Shown piece after piece: positions 32,080-40,642 of a DNA stretch of 64,000 nucleotides; position 1 is the first letter of the stretch; every line of letters starts with the position of its first letter. Origin of the DNA: Stutzerimonas nosocomialis. GTDB lineage: Bacteria; Pseudomonadota; Gammaproteobacteria; Pseudomonadales; Pseudomonadaceae. The position numbers and the translations under genes were made by a program. The notes below the pieces were generated by a model. That model was not told the origin of the DNA. It was given only the letters and a program-made list of their open reading frames with translations, and did not search any database. The DNA lies in contig NZ_QLAE01000019.1 in assembly GCF_005876855.1 (NCBI RefSeq), positions 26,279 through 90,278 on the forward strand. The letters run 5' to 3'.

Positions 32080-33168
32080 ATGGCACTCAACAGCATTGAT
32101 GAACTGATCGAAGACATTCGCGCCGGCAAGATGGTCATCCTGATGGATGACGAGGATCGCGAGAACGAAGGCGACCTGATCATGGCCGCCGAATGCGTCA
32201 AGCCCGAGCACATCAACTTCATGGCCCGCTTCGCGCGCGGCCTGATCTGCATGCCGATGAGCCGCGAACGCTGCGAGACGCTGAAGCTGCCGCTGATGGC
32301 GCCGCGCAACGGCTCGGGCTTCGGCACCAAGTTCACCGTCTCGATCGAGGCCGCCGAGGGTGTGACCACCGGCATTTCCGCTGCCGACCGGGCGCGTACC
32401 GTGCAAGCCGCCGCGGCGCGCAACGCCAGGGCCGAAGACATCGTCAGCCCCGGGCATATCTTCCCGCTGATGGCCCAGCCCGGTGGCACCCTGGCACGCG
32501 CGGGGCACACCGAGGCCGCGTGCGACCTGGCGCGGATGGCCGGTTTCGAGCCGGCCGGGGTGATCTGCGAGATCATGAACGACGACGGCACCATGGCGCG
32601 TCGTCCGGAGCTGGAAGTGTTCGCCGAGCAGCATGGCATCAAGATCGGCACCATCGCCGACCTGATCCACTACCGCCTGCTGCACGAGCGCACCATCGAG
32701 CGCGTCGCCGAGCAGCCGCTCGACAGCGAGCTGGGCCAGTTCAACCTGGTCACCTACCGCGATTCGGTCGAAGGCGAAGTCCATCTGGCGCTGACCCTCG
32801 GGCAGATCCAGGGCGACACGCCGACGCTGGTGCGGGTGCACAACATGGACCCGCTGCGCGACCTGCTGATGGTTCGCCAGCCGGGGCGCTGGAGCCTGCG
32901 TGCGGCCATGGCGACGGTCGCCGAGGCGGGCAGCGGCGTGGTCCTGCTGCTCGGCCATCCGCTGGACAGCGAGGATCTGCTGGCCCACGTACGCGAAGGG
33001 ACCAGCGGTCAGGCGAAAACGCCGGGCACCTACAGCACCGTCGGCGCGGGTTCGCAGATCCTGCGCGACCTGGGCGTGCGGCAGATGCGCCTGATGAGCT
33101 CGCCGATGAAGTTCAACGCGATATCCGGCTTCGACCTGGAAGTTGTAGAATACCTGTCCGCCGAATGA
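32080..33168 (+). CDS. ribB: DHBP synthase RibB with a degenerate GTP cyclohydrolase II domain
   Basis: The N-terminal half (about 1-205) is 3,4-dihydroxy-2-butanone-4-phosphate synthase, with [18 protein letters not shown] and its acidic metal-binding cluster, then [25 protein letters not shown] and the ICEIMND strand. The C-terminal half is like GTP cyclohydrolase II but lacks the zinc-binding CxxGDxxxSxxCDC residues (it reads [18 protein letters not shown]), so it is probably not catalytic. A separate ribA at 36568 keeps those cysteines. This bipartite but degenerate form is usual in Pseudomonas. It lies 14 bases after ribE. Confidence 0.93.
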   Translation: MALNSIDELIEDIRAGKMVILMDDEDRENEGDLIMAAECVKPEHINFMARFARGLICMPMSRERCETLKLPLMAPRNGSGFGTKFTVSIEAAEGVTTGISAADRARTVQAAAARNARAEDIVSPGHIFPLMAQPGGTLARAGHTEAACDLARMAGFEPAGVICEIMNDDGTMARRPELEVFAEQHGIKIGTIADLIHYRLLHERTIERVAEQPLDSELGQFNLVTYRDSVEGEVHLALTLGQIQGDTPTLVRVHNMDPLRDLLMVRQPGRWSLRAAMATVAEAGSGVVLLLGHPLDSEDLLAHVREGTSGQAKTPGTYSTVGAGSQILRDLGVRQMRLMSSPMKFNAISGFDLEVVEYLSAE

Positions 33169-33176
33169 CCGATGCC

Positions 33177-33203
33177 AAGGCGCCGCACTGCTCGCGGCGC
33201 CTT
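33177..33203 (+). terminator. Hairpin between ribB and ribH, possible attenuator
   Basis: AAGGCGCCG and CGGCGCCTT form a 9-bp GC-rich stem with a 9-base loop, followed by the short CGTTCTTT. The T-run is weak, so it may reduce or process the transcript rather than end it completely. Confidence 0.5.
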
Positions 33204-33217
33204 CGTTCTTTAAAGAG

Positions 33218-33706
33218 ATGAGTAACGATATGACCCTGAAGACCATCGAAGGTACCTTCATCGCCCCCCGCGGCAAGTTCGCCCTGGTGGTTGGCCGCTT
33301 CAACAGCTTCGTCGTCGAGAGCCTGGTGAGCGGCGCCGTCGATACCCTGCTGCGCCACGGCATCAACGAAAGCGACATCACCCTCATTCGCGCGCCGGGT
33401 GCTTTCGAGATTCCGCTGGTGTCGCAGAAGGTCGCCCAGCAGGGCGAGTACGACGCCATCATCGCCCTCGGCGCGGTCATTCGTGGCGGCACCCCGCACT
33501 TCGAATACGTGGCGGGCGAGTGCACCAAGGGCCTGGCTCAGGTTTCCATGGAATTCGGCGTACCGGTCGCCTTTGGCGTGCTGACCGTCGACTCCATCGA
33601 ACAGGCCATCGAGCGCTCGGGCACCAAGGCCGGCAACAAGGGCGCCGAAGCCGCGCTTTCTGCACTTGAAATGGTGAGCCTGCTGGCGCAGCTGGAGGCC
33701 AAGTGA
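33218..33706 (+). CDS. ribH: 6,7-dimethyl-8-ribityllumazine synthase
   Basis: RibH (lumazine synthase) joins the RibB and RibD products. Features are [54 protein letters not shown] (with the catalytic His) and [20 protein letters not shown]. At 162 aa it is full length. A second ATG at 33230 is possible. Its last codons overlap the nusB start by 4 bases, so the two are translationally coupled. Confidence 0.97.
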   Translation: MSNDMTLKTIEGTFIAPRGKFALVVGRFNSFVVESLVSGAVDTLLRHGINESDITLIRAPGAFEIPLVSQKVAQQGEYDAIIALGAVIRGGTPHFEYVAGECTKGLAQVSMEFGVPVAFGVLTVDSIEQAIERSGTKAGNKGAEAALSALEMVSLLAQLEAK

Positions 33707-34191
33707 GCCTGAATCGCGACGACAGTCCCGACGCCCAGCCGGCCAAGCCGGCCAAAGGGCGCATCGCCACCCGCCGTGTGGCCCGCAGCCTGGCGATGCA
33801 GGCGCTGTATCAGTGGCATATGGCCGGGCAGAGCCTCAATGAAATCGAGGCGCAGTTTCGCGTCGACAACGATTTCGCCGGCGTCGACGGCGCCTACTTC
33901 CATGAGCTGCTCACCGGCGTCGCGCGCAGCAAGACCGAGCTCGATCAGGCCATCGCGCCGCTGCTCGACCGTCCGCTGGAGGAACTCGACCCGGTGGAGC
34001 TGGCCATTCTGCGCCTGTCCACCTACGAGCTGATGCAGCGTCTGGACGTGCCCTACCGCGTGGTGATCAACGAAGGCATCGAGCTGGCCAAGGTCTACGG
34101 CGCCACCGACGGGCACAAGTTCGTCAACGGCGTGCTGGACAAGCTGGCGCCGAGCCTGCGTAGCGCCGAAGTGCGCGGCGAGCGTCGCTGA
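33703..34191 (+). CDS. nusB: Transcription antitermination protein NusB
   Basis: NusB helps RNA polymerase read through terminators in rRNA operons with NusE (S10). The all-helical NusB pattern is present: [53 protein letters not shown], and [28 protein letters not shown] with the conserved NGVLD. An extra 20 or so residues precede it, as in other pseudomonads. It starts with GTG overlapping ribH, and thiL follows 13 bases later. Confidence 0.96.
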   Translation: MSLNRDDSPDAQPAKPAKGRIATRRVARSLAMQALYQWHMAGQSLNEIEAQFRVDNDFAGVDGAYFHELLTGVARSKTELDQAIAPLLDRPLEELDPVELAILRLSTYELMQRLDVPYRVVINEGIELAKVYGATDGHKFVNGVLDKLAPSLRSAEVRGERR

Positions 34192-34204
34192 GCGCTGTCG
34201 CACG

Positions 34205-35164
34205 GTGGGCGAGTTCGAGCTGATCCGTCACTACTTCGCCGCCGCGACCTGTGCAAGGTCCGGCGGCGAAGTGCTGCTCGGGATCGGCGACGACTGCGCC
34301 CTGCTGGCCTTGCCGGCCGGTGAAGTGCTGGCCGTTTCCACCGATACGCTGGTCGAGACCGTGCATTTTCCCGGCGGCTGCGACCCCGAGCTGCTGGCGC
34401 AACGGGCATTGGGCGTATCGGCCAGCGATCTCGCGGCGATGGGCGCCACGCCGATCGGTTTCACCCTGGCGTTGACCCTGCCCGAGGCCCGGCCATCCTG
34501 GCTGGAGGCGTTTTCCCGAGGGCTGGATGCCATGGCGGCCCGCTGCGCCATGCGGCTGCTCGGCGGCGACACCACCCGTGGCCCGCTCAGCCTGACACTT
34601 ACCGTCTTCGGCCGCCTGCCGCGCGGCGCTGCGCTGACCCGCAGCGGCGCGCGGCCGGGCGACCTGCTCTGCGTCGGCGGCCCGCTCGGCGATGGCGCGG
34701 GCGCGCTGGCACTGGTGCTCGGCCAGCGCCAGGCGCCGCCGTCCGTGGCCGATGCCTTGCTGGCCCGCTACTGGGCGCCACGGCCGCAGCTCGAACTGGG
34801 CCAGGCCTTGCGTGGCCGCGCCAGTGCCGCGCTGGATATCTCCGACGGGTTGCTCGGCGATTGCGGCCATATCGCGACGGCCTCCGGCGTGGCGCTGCGT
34901 ATCGAGTCCGAGCGCATCCCGCTGTCGGCGCCGCTGCTGCAGCTCCTCGGACACGAGCAGGCCCTGGCTGCCGCGCTGGCGGGTGGCGACGACTATCTGC
35001 TGGCCTTTACCCTGCCGCCCGATCAGCTGCCGTCGCTTCAGGCGCAGGGCTGGCCTGTCCACCCGATCGGCACGGTCGAGGCGGGCAGCGGCGTGCGGTT
35101 GGTCGACAGCGCTGGCGCGCCCGTGGCCTTCGCCGACCAGGGGTATCGGCATTTTTCCAGCTGA
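34205..35164 (+). CDS. thiL: Thiamine-monophosphate kinase ThiL
   Basis: ThiL phosphorylates thiamine monophosphate to the active diphosphate. Family marks are LGIGDDCALL (metal-binding Asp pair), VSTDTLVETVHF, LGVSASDLAAMGATP, RLLGGDTTRGP, LDISDGLLGD and LAGGDDYLLAFT. At 319 aa it is full length. GTG at 34205 is the start, 13 bases after nusB. The 42 bases before pgpA contain the pgpA ribosome site. Confidence 0.95.
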   Translation: MGEFELIRHYFAAATCARSGGEVLLGIGDDCALLALPAGEVLAVSTDTLVETVHFPGGCDPELLAQRALGVSASDLAAMGATPIGFTLALTLPEARPSWLEAFSRGLDAMAARCAMRLLGGDTTRGPLSLTLTVFGRLPRGAALTRSGARPGDLLCVGGPLGDGAGALALVLGQRQAPPSVADALLARYWAPRPQLELGQALRGRASAALDISDGLLGDCGHIATASGVALRIESERIPLSAPLLQLLGHEQALAAALAGGDDYLLAFTLPPDQLPSLQAQGWPVHPIGTVEAGSGVRLVDSAGAPVAFADQGYRHFSS

Positions 35165-35206
35165 GGTGCTCGGCTGGTCTCGCTTTTACAACAATAAGGA
35201 TCCGGT

Positions 35207-35707
35207 TTGACTGATTCGCTGCAGGCGCCCGCTACGCCGGTGCCACCCTCGGTATGGAGCAATCCCTGGCACAACCTGGCATTCGGTTTCGGCTCCGGTA
35301 CCTTGCCCAAGGCGCCCGGAACCTGGGGCTCGCTGGTGGCGCTGCCGTTCGTTCCGCTCTGGCAGCTGTTGCCGGACTGGGGTTACTGGTTGTTGCTCGG
35401 CGTAGCCATGCTGTTCGGCTGCTGGCTGTGCGGCAAGGTCGCCCGGGATCTGGGCGTGCATGACCACGAAGGCATCGTCTGGGACGAGATGGTGGGTATC
35501 TGGATCACCCTGTGGCTGGTGCCCGAGGGCTGGTACTGGCTGCTGGCCGGTTTCGTGGTGTTCAGGGTGATGGATATCGCCAAGCCCTGGCCGATCAGCT
35601 GGGTCGACCGCAAGGTGCACGGCGGCCTGGGCATCATGCTCGACGATGTCCTCGCCGGGGTCGCCGCCTGGCTGGTCATGCAGGGGCTGGTCTGGGCGCT
35701 GGTCTGA
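35207..35707 (+). CDS. pgpA: Phosphatidylglycerophosphatase A
   Basis: PgpA removes the phosphate from phosphatidylglycerophosphate in the inner membrane, the last step of phosphatidylglycerol synthesis. The family signature is GFGSGTLPKAPGTWGSLVAL, followed by membrane segments (WGYWLLLGVAMLFGCWL, LLAGFVVFRVMDIAKPWP) and the catalytic HDHEGIVWDEMVGIW. At 166 aa it is normal. A TTG start with AAGGA six bases before it gives the right N-terminus. It ends the nrdR-to-pgpA run of genes. Confidence 0.93.
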   Translation: MTDSLQAPATPVPPSVWSNPWHNLAFGFGSGTLPKAPGTWGSLVALPFVPLWQLLPDWGYWLLLGVAMLFGCWLCGKVARDLGVHDHEGIVWDEMVGIWITLWLVPEGWYWLLAGFVVFRVMDIAKPWPISWVDRKVHGGLGIMLDDVLAGVAAWLVMQGLVWALV

Positions 35708-35817
35708 GGCCTGCGCGCGATGCCGTTAACCTGACCTGTTACCCGGAATCGGTTGCACCCCGACGCTATGCTTGGCCGCGTGGCGGCGAAGCCGGATATT
35801 TTCTGCGGAGTGAGACG

Positions 35818-36459
35818 ATGCGTTCGATGCTGTTTGCCGGCCTGCTGCTGGCGATGCCGCTGGCGACTGCGGCAGCGACCCAGGTCCAGGTGGTCGGATT
35901 GTTTCCAAACGCGGCCGTGCTGTTCGTCGACGGGCAGCGCAAGCTGGTCCGGGCCGGGCAGACGGGGCCGGGCGGCGTCCAGGTGATCAGCGCCGACTCG
36001 CGCGGCGCGGTGCTGCGTGTCGATGGCGTCGAACGTCGATACGAACTCAGCCGCGAGTACAGTGCCGGCTTCGCGGCGCCCAGTCGCGCGCAGATGAGCA
36101 TCGCCCAGGGCGCGGGCGGTCATTACTGGGTCGCCGGCTCGATCGATTCCCAGTCGGTGCAGTTCCTGGTGGATACCGGCGCTTCCTCCGTCGCCATGAA
36201 CGAGGCGCAGGCGCGGCGACTGGGCATCGACTACCGGGTGAGCGGCAAGCCGATGGTGGTCAGCACGGCCAGCGGCACCGCCAATGCCTGGCGCGTGCAT
36301 CTGAGCAGCGTCAAGGTCGGCCCGCTCGAGGTGCTGGGTGTCGAAGCCGTGGTGATCGAAGGCGGCTCGCCCACCGAGGCGCTGCTGGGCATGAGCTTCC
36401 TCAATCGCATCAGCTGGCGCGAGGACCAGGGCATGCTGCGGCTGGAGTCCAAGCTCTAG
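35818..36459 (+). CDS. Secreted retropepsin-like aspartic protease, 213 aa
   Basis: This is a secreted protein (MRSMLFAGLLLAMPLATAAA) with a C-terminal clan AA aspartic protease domain. FLVDTGASSVAMNEAQAR gives the DTGA active-site loop, and IEGGSPTEALLGMSFLNRI is the flap/second conserved part. Such proteins dimerise to form the two-Asp active site. The N-terminal domain (about 20-90) is a small beta part seen in this Pseudomonas family. Its substrate is unknown. The gene stands alone between pgpA and ribA. Confidence 0.8.
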   Translation: MRSMLFAGLLLAMPLATAAATQVQVVGLFPNAAVLFVDGQRKLVRAGQTGPGGVQVISADSRGAVLRVDGVERRYELSREYSAGFAAPSRAQMSIAQGAGGHYWVAGSIDSQSVQFLVDTGASSVAMNEAQARRLGIDYRVSGKPMVVSTASGTANAWRVHLSSVKVGPLEVLGVEAVVIEGGSPTEALLGMSFLNRISWREDQGMLRLESKL

Positions 36460-36567
36460 CGCCCCCCAGTGCGCTGATCGGCCGGATCAGCGCACGCACC
36501 ACATGCAGCCGGTGGCCTGCTCAGCTGTTACAATATTGCCCTTTCCTGCCTTTCTGGAGTCTCTCCG

Positions 36568-37185
36568 GTGCCTGTCGTCTTCGTCGCCGCCTCCCAACTG
36601 CCGACGCCTTTCGGGGTCTTCACCATGCACGGTTTTCTCGACCAGGAAACTGGCAAGGAGCATGTGGTCCTGACGATGGGGGACGTGGCCGATGGCAAAC
36701 CGGTGCTGGGCCGCCTGCATTCGGAGTGTCTGACGGGCGATGCGCTGTTCAGCCTGCGCTGCGATTGCGGATTCCAGCTCGAGGCGGCGCTGCGGGCGAT
36801 CGCCCAGGAAGGCCGCGGCGCCTTGCTCTATCTGCGTCAGGAGGGGCGCGGCATCGGGCTCTTGAACAAGATTCGCGCCTACGCCCTGCAGGACACCGGA
36901 GCCGACACGGTCGAGGCCAACGAGCGGCTGGGCTTCGCTCCCGACATGCGCGACTACGCCATTTGCCTGCCGATGCTCGAGCATCTGGGCATCGCCGAGA
37001 TCAAGCTGATGACCAACAACCCGCGCAAGGTGAGGGCATTGCAGGGCTACGGAATCCGCGTGGTGGAGCGCAAGCCGCTGCAGATCGCGCACAACCCCCA
37101 CAACGAGAAGTACCTGGCCACCAAGGCCGGCAAGCTGGGACACATGCTCGGCGAGATCCACCAGGGCGAAGCCGAGCAGTCATGA
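36568..37185 (+). CDS. ribA: GTP cyclohydrolase II RibA
   Basis: RibA is the first enzyme of riboflavin synthesis. The zinc-binding residues are intact in [20 protein letters not shown], and [20 protein letters not shown] is the GTP-binding loop. [17 protein letters not shown] matches the C-terminal part. At 205 aa with a GTG start at 36568 it is full length. It lies apart from the ribDE-B-H block, and its last codons overlap the small membrane-protein gene behind it. The C-terminal half of RibB lacks these cysteines, so RibA is the working enzyme. Confidence 0.96.
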   Translation: MPVVFVAASQLPTPFGVFTMHGFLDQETGKEHVVLTMGDVADGKPVLGRLHSECLTGDALFSLRCDCGFQLEAALRAIAQEGRGALLYLRQEGRGIGLLNKIRAYALQDTGADTVEANERLGFAPDMRDYAICLPMLEHLGIAEIKLMTNNPRKVRALQGYGIRVVERKPLQIAHNPHNEKYLATKAGKLGHMLGEIHQGEAEQS

Positions 37186-37598
37186 TGCGCGAGGCGGCTC
37201 GGCGCCAGCTCGCGCGTGACGGCTGGCTGCAATGGCCGTTGGTGCTGCTTCCGGTGCTGATCAGCAGGCTGCTGTTCGCCGACCTTCAGTTCTTCCCGCA
37301 ACTGGCGATGCCGCTGTTCTGCGCGAGCCTGCTGACTTTCTTCTTCAGCCTGGCACGCTTCACCGCCTTCAAGCATGCCCTGATCGCCACCGAGCGTGCG
37401 CTCGACACCGATGCCGAACCCGCTGCCTGGGCCGACTTGCGACGGGTGCGTCGCCGTGCGCTGATCGGTGCGGCACTGCCTGCCTGGCTCGCGGCGACCG
37501 GCGTGCCCCTGGGGCTCGAGCCGGTGGCCCAGTGGCTGCTGGTCGTCGGCAGCCTGGCATTGCTGGTGCTCTACCGCATACCGCGACAGCTGGACTGA
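37182..37598 (+). CDS. Small membrane protein, 138 aa
   Basis: This is an integral membrane protein with three or four hydrophobic segments: [53 protein letters not shown] and [18 protein letters not shown]. No enzyme motif is visible and its function is unknown. It overlaps ribA by 4 bases and btuF by 1 base, so all three are probably co-translated. The same gene sits between ribA and the B12-binding protein gene in P. aeruginosa. Confidence 0.75.
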   Translation: MMREAARRQLARDGWLQWPLVLLPVLISRLLFADLQFFPQLAMPLFCASLLTFFFSLARFTAFKHALIATERALDTDAEPAAWADLRRVRRRALIGAALPAWLAATGVPLGLEPVAQWLLVVGSLALLVLYRIPRQLD

Positions 37599-38404
37599 TG
37601 CGCAGGCGGCTGCTGCTGTCGCTGGCCCTGCTGGGCGCGTTCACCGCTGATGCGGCCGAGCGCGTGGTCAGTCTGGCGCCCTCGATGAGTGAAGTCATGC
37701 TCGAACTGGGCGCAGGTGAACTGCTGGTCGGCGTGCTCGATGGCGGCGAGCGGCCCGCGGCACTCGCGGGGATTCCCTCGGTGGGCCGCTACGGCAAGCT
37801 GGAGCTGGAAACCCTGCTGAGCCTGCGCCCGGACCTGATCCTGCTCTGGCCGGACAGCATCAGCAGCGCCCAGCGCGAACAGCTGGCCGGTTTCGGCATC
37901 CCGCTCTACCAGGCGACCCCGAGGCGGTTGGACGATCTCGCCGACCAGCTCGAGGCGATCGGCGAGCGCATCGGTCGCGCCGAAGCCGGGCGCACACGGG
38001 CGGCGCATCTGCGCGACCGGCTGGCGCGGTTGCGGGAACGCTACCGCCGGGCGACGCCGATTCCGGTGTTCTATCAGATCTGGGACGAGCCGCTGTACAC
38101 CATCGGCGGGACGCAGGTGATATCCGATGCCTTGGCCACCTGCGGGGCCCGCAACCTGTTCGCCGACCTGCGGCTACCGGCACCCCAGGTTGGAATCGAA
38201 GCGGTACTGGCGCGCGACCCGGCCGTCATCCTGACCAGCGAGCCGGGCCAGCGCGACGCCTGGCAACGCTGGCCGCAGCTGACGGCGGTGCGCCGCGATC
38301 AGGTCTGGGCCGTTCCCGACCGCGGGATCGAGCGGCCCAGCCTGCAGATGCTCGATGCCACCGAGCGGCTGTGCGAGCGGCTCGCGGATGCACGCGTCGA
38401 CTAG
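37598..38404 (+). CDS. btuF: Vitamin B12 periplasmic binding protein BtuF
   Basis: BtuF is a type III periplasmic substrate-binding protein for cobalamin. A signal peptide ([20 protein letters not shown]) is followed by ERVVSLAPSMSEVMLELG, YGKLELETLLSLRPDLILLW and FYQIWDEPLYTIGGTQVISD, the usual BtuF strands with aromatic residues that touch the ligand. At 268 aa it is full length. No btuCD lies beside it. It converges with btuB, sharing 4 bases at the stop codons. Confidence 0.88.
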   Translation: MRRRLLLSLALLGAFTADAAERVVSLAPSMSEVMLELGAGELLVGVLDGGERPAALAGIPSVGRYGKLELETLLSLRPDLILLWPDSISSAQREQLAGFGIPLYQATPRRLDDLADQLEAIGERIGRAEAGRTRAAHLRDRLARLRERYRRATPIPVFYQIWDEPLYTIGGTQVISDALATCGARNLFADLRLPAPQVGIEAVLARDPAVILTSEPGQRDAWQRWPQLTAVRRDQVWAVPDRGIERPSLQMLDATERLCERLADARVD

Positions 38405-40305
38405 AGCGACGGCGTCCAGGTGAAGCCGACCATCAGGCTGCGCGGAATGGACTCGTAGCCGTAGTAGCTGTAACCGTTGGCCGTGGAGGAATACAGGGCG
38501 CGGCTGTAGTGCTTGTCCAGCAGGTTGCTCAGCTTGAGGTCCCAGCTCAGCTCGCTGCTCGCCTGCCAGCTGCCGCGCAGGTCGAGCACCCCGTAACCGG
38601 CCAGTTCGCGGGTATTGGCGGCATCGTCGTAGCTGCGGCTGACAGCCAGCCAGCTGGCACCCACCCCGACGGCGCCGAAACGACGGTCCAGGTCCAGGCT
38701 CAGCGTGCGCTTGGCGCGACGTGCCAGGGTCTTGCCGGATTCGCGGTTACGTGGATCGAGCACGCCGATCGCCAGATTGGCCTGCCAGCCGAGCAGTTCA
38801 TGCGCCAGCGCCGCCTCGAAGCCGTTGATCCTGGCCGTGGCGACGTTCTGGTTGTTCGACGAGGCGGTGTCATAGGCGATCAGGTCGCGAATGTCGGTAC
38901 GGTAGATCGAGGCCTCGAGGCGTGTGCGCTCGGCCAGCTGGCTGCGCCATTGCAGCTCGTAGCTCCTGGAGGTTTCGGGGGACAGGTCGGGGTTGCTGCT
39001 TCGGCCGAAGACGGGGCTGGCCGGGTAATACAGCTGGTTGAAGGTCGGCGCGCGGAAGCCTTCGGCGTATGACAGCACCAGCGTATTGGCCTCGTCGACC
39101 GGCAGCGTCAGCGCGGCGTTCCAGGTGTTCTCGCTGCCGTACTGCTGATTCTTGTCGTGGCGCAGGCCGAGCTCGGTGGAGAACCCCTGGCCGCGGTAGG
39201 TGTGCTGGATGAATCCGGCCTGGTTCCAGCGGCTCTGCTCGTCATAGACGGTGTTGCTGCGGAGCTTGTCGTTGAGGTAGTCGGCGCCGAGCAGCAGGCT
39301 GTGGCGCTCGCCGAGCCGGAGCGTGTTGAGCCAGGCGGCCGAATTCCGGTAGCTGTTGAAGCGGTCGCTCTGGGGGAACAGCTTGTCGCGGCTGTCGAGC
39401 TTGTCCTCGGAATGGCCGAGCTCCAGGCGGCTGGACCAGGTCCGGTTGATCTCGCCGTCCAGATAGACGCTGGCGTTACCCACCGCAAAGCGGTTGTAGG
39501 GGGCCTGGGCGAAAGTGTTCCAGGAGGCGTCCTCGCGCCCGTAGGGGTTGTCGTACTCGCTCTTGCCGCGCTGGTCGAGCAGGTTCAGCCCGCCCTCCAG
39601 GGCATCGCTGAAGCGGTGGACGAGCGAAAGCGCGAAGGACTGGTTGCGATAGGCGTCGTGGTCGGCATCGGTCTGGTAGGACGGGCCGGTATGGTCGATG
39701 CCCTGGGTCTCCTCGAGGCTGGCGTTGAGGCTGAAACGGGTGTGCTGGTCGCCGCCGGAAAGCCCCAGGCTGCGCTCCCAGGTGCCCTGGCTGCCGCCGG
39801 CGATGCGCAGGCGCGGTTCGAGCCCCTGACCGCCGCGGCGGGTGAAAATCTGCACCACGCCGCCAATGGCGTCGGCCCCGTAGAGCGCCGAGCGGGAGCC
39901 GCGCAGCACTTCCACCCGTTCGATCTGCTCGACGCTGAGGTATTGCAGGCTGCCGCCGCCGGAGGAAATCGGCCCGCTGCGCTGACCGTCGATCAGCAGG
40001 AGCGTCTGGTCGTTGCTAGTTCCGCGTACCAGCAGGGTGACGTTGCTGCCACGACCGCCGTTATGCACGACCTGCACGCCGGGCACGCGCTCGAGCAGCT
40101 CGGTGACGCTGGCTGGGCGCAGGCGCTCGATGTCCTCGCGGGTGAATACCGTGACGGCGGCGGAGCTTTCGCTGCGGGGCTGTGCGCTGCGGTTGGCGGT
40201 GATCACCACATCGTCGAGCAGCAGGTCGGGCCTGTCCTGGGCGCAGGCGTGATGGACGGCTGCGGGCAGAAGCGCCACGGCCAGGGCAACAGGGGACACT
40301 TTCAT
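38401..40305 (-). CDS. btuB: TonB-dependent vitamin B12 receptor BtuB
   Basis: BtuB is an outer-membrane TonB-dependent receptor, 634 aa. It has a signal peptide (MKVSPVALAVALLPAAVHHA), a TonB box region (LLLDDVVITANRS), a plug domain with VPGVQVVHNGGRGSNVTLLV and IDGQRS, and a 22-strand barrel ending in the aromatic MVGFTWTPSL. Cobalamin specificity rests mainly on the cobalamin riboswitch directly upstream and on the neighbouring btuF. Its energy comes from a TonB system; the one in this window is a candidate, but the main TonB may serve instead. Confidence 0.9.
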   Translation of the reverse strand: MKVSPVALAVALLPAAVHHACAQDRPDLLLDDVVITANRSAQPRSESSAAVTVFTREDIERLRPASVTELLERVPGVQVVHNGGRGSNVTLLVRGTSNDQTLLLIDGQRSGPISSGGGSLQYLSVEQIERVEVLRGSRSALYGADAIGGVVQIFTRRGGQGLEPRLRIAGGSQGTWERSLGLSGGDQHTRFSLNASLEETQGIDHTGPSYQTDADHDAYRNQSFALSLVHRFSDALEGGLNLLDQRGKSEYDNPYGREDASWNTFAQAPYNRFAVGNASVYLDGEINRTWSSRLELGHSEDKLDSRDKLFPQSDRFNSYRNSAAWLNTLRLGERHSLLLGADYLNDKLRSNTVYDEQSRWNQAGFIQHTYRGQGFSTELGLRHDKNQQYGSENTWNAALTLPVDEANTLVLSYAEGFRAPTFNQLYYPASPVFGRSSNPDLSPETSRSYELQWRSQLAERTRLEASIYRTDIRDLIAYDTASSNNQNVATARINGFEAALAHELLGWQANLAIGVLDPRNRESGKTLARRAKRTLSLDLDRRFGAVGVGASWLAVSRSYDDAANTRELAGYGVLDLRGSWQASSELSWDLKLSNLLDKHYSRALYSSTANGYSYYGYESIPRSLMVGFTWTPSL

Positions 40306-40312
40306 TGGAGAT

Positions 40313-40340
40313 CCTCAAAAAATCGAACAGCTTTTTGAGG
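40313..40340 (-). promoter_or_regulatory. Hairpin covering the btuB ribosome binding site
   Basis: CCTCAAAAA (40313-40321) and TTTTTGAGG (40332-40340) form a perfect 9-bp stem with a 10-base loop. On the transcript (minus strand) the downstream arm contains GAGG, which is the ribosome site seven bases before the ATG at 40305. Pairing would block translation, so it is likely the expression platform of the cobalamin riboswitch upstream. Confidence 0.65.
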
Positions 40341-40414
40341 AGGGCAGGGCAAGCGCAGGCCGTTATCGAGGGCTGCGCTTGACGGTGCAGCCCTCCGCAG
40401 CACCAGTCGCTACT

Positions 40415-40590
40415 GTCCGAGGCAGGTCTCCGGGCTTGCGACGCTCACGTTTCCACCTTCCCGGGCACGCCCAGTGGTTGTCGGAAACGCGGCGATCAAA
40501 GGATCGCGGTCACTTACCGTTGCGGGGGCAGCGCAGGCCTTGCCGATTGGCGCACCTGCTTCCCTTTTGACGCCCGCATGTCAGTACGGG
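40415..40590 (-). promoter_or_regulatory. Cobalamin (B12) riboswitch upstream of btuB
   Basis: Read on the minus strand, the conserved B12-box parts appear in order: AAGGGAAGCAGGTG, CTGCCCCCGCAACGGTAAG, CCACTG, GGGAAGG and finally AAGCCCGGAGACCTGCC. The element ends about 110 bases before the btuB start. Adenosylcobalamin binding would turn down BtuB synthesis. Confidence 0.95.
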
Positions 40591-40642
40591 CGACCTCGGT
40601 CAATCGAAACGCCGCGCACCATAAGGCGCGGTCGGATAAAAC

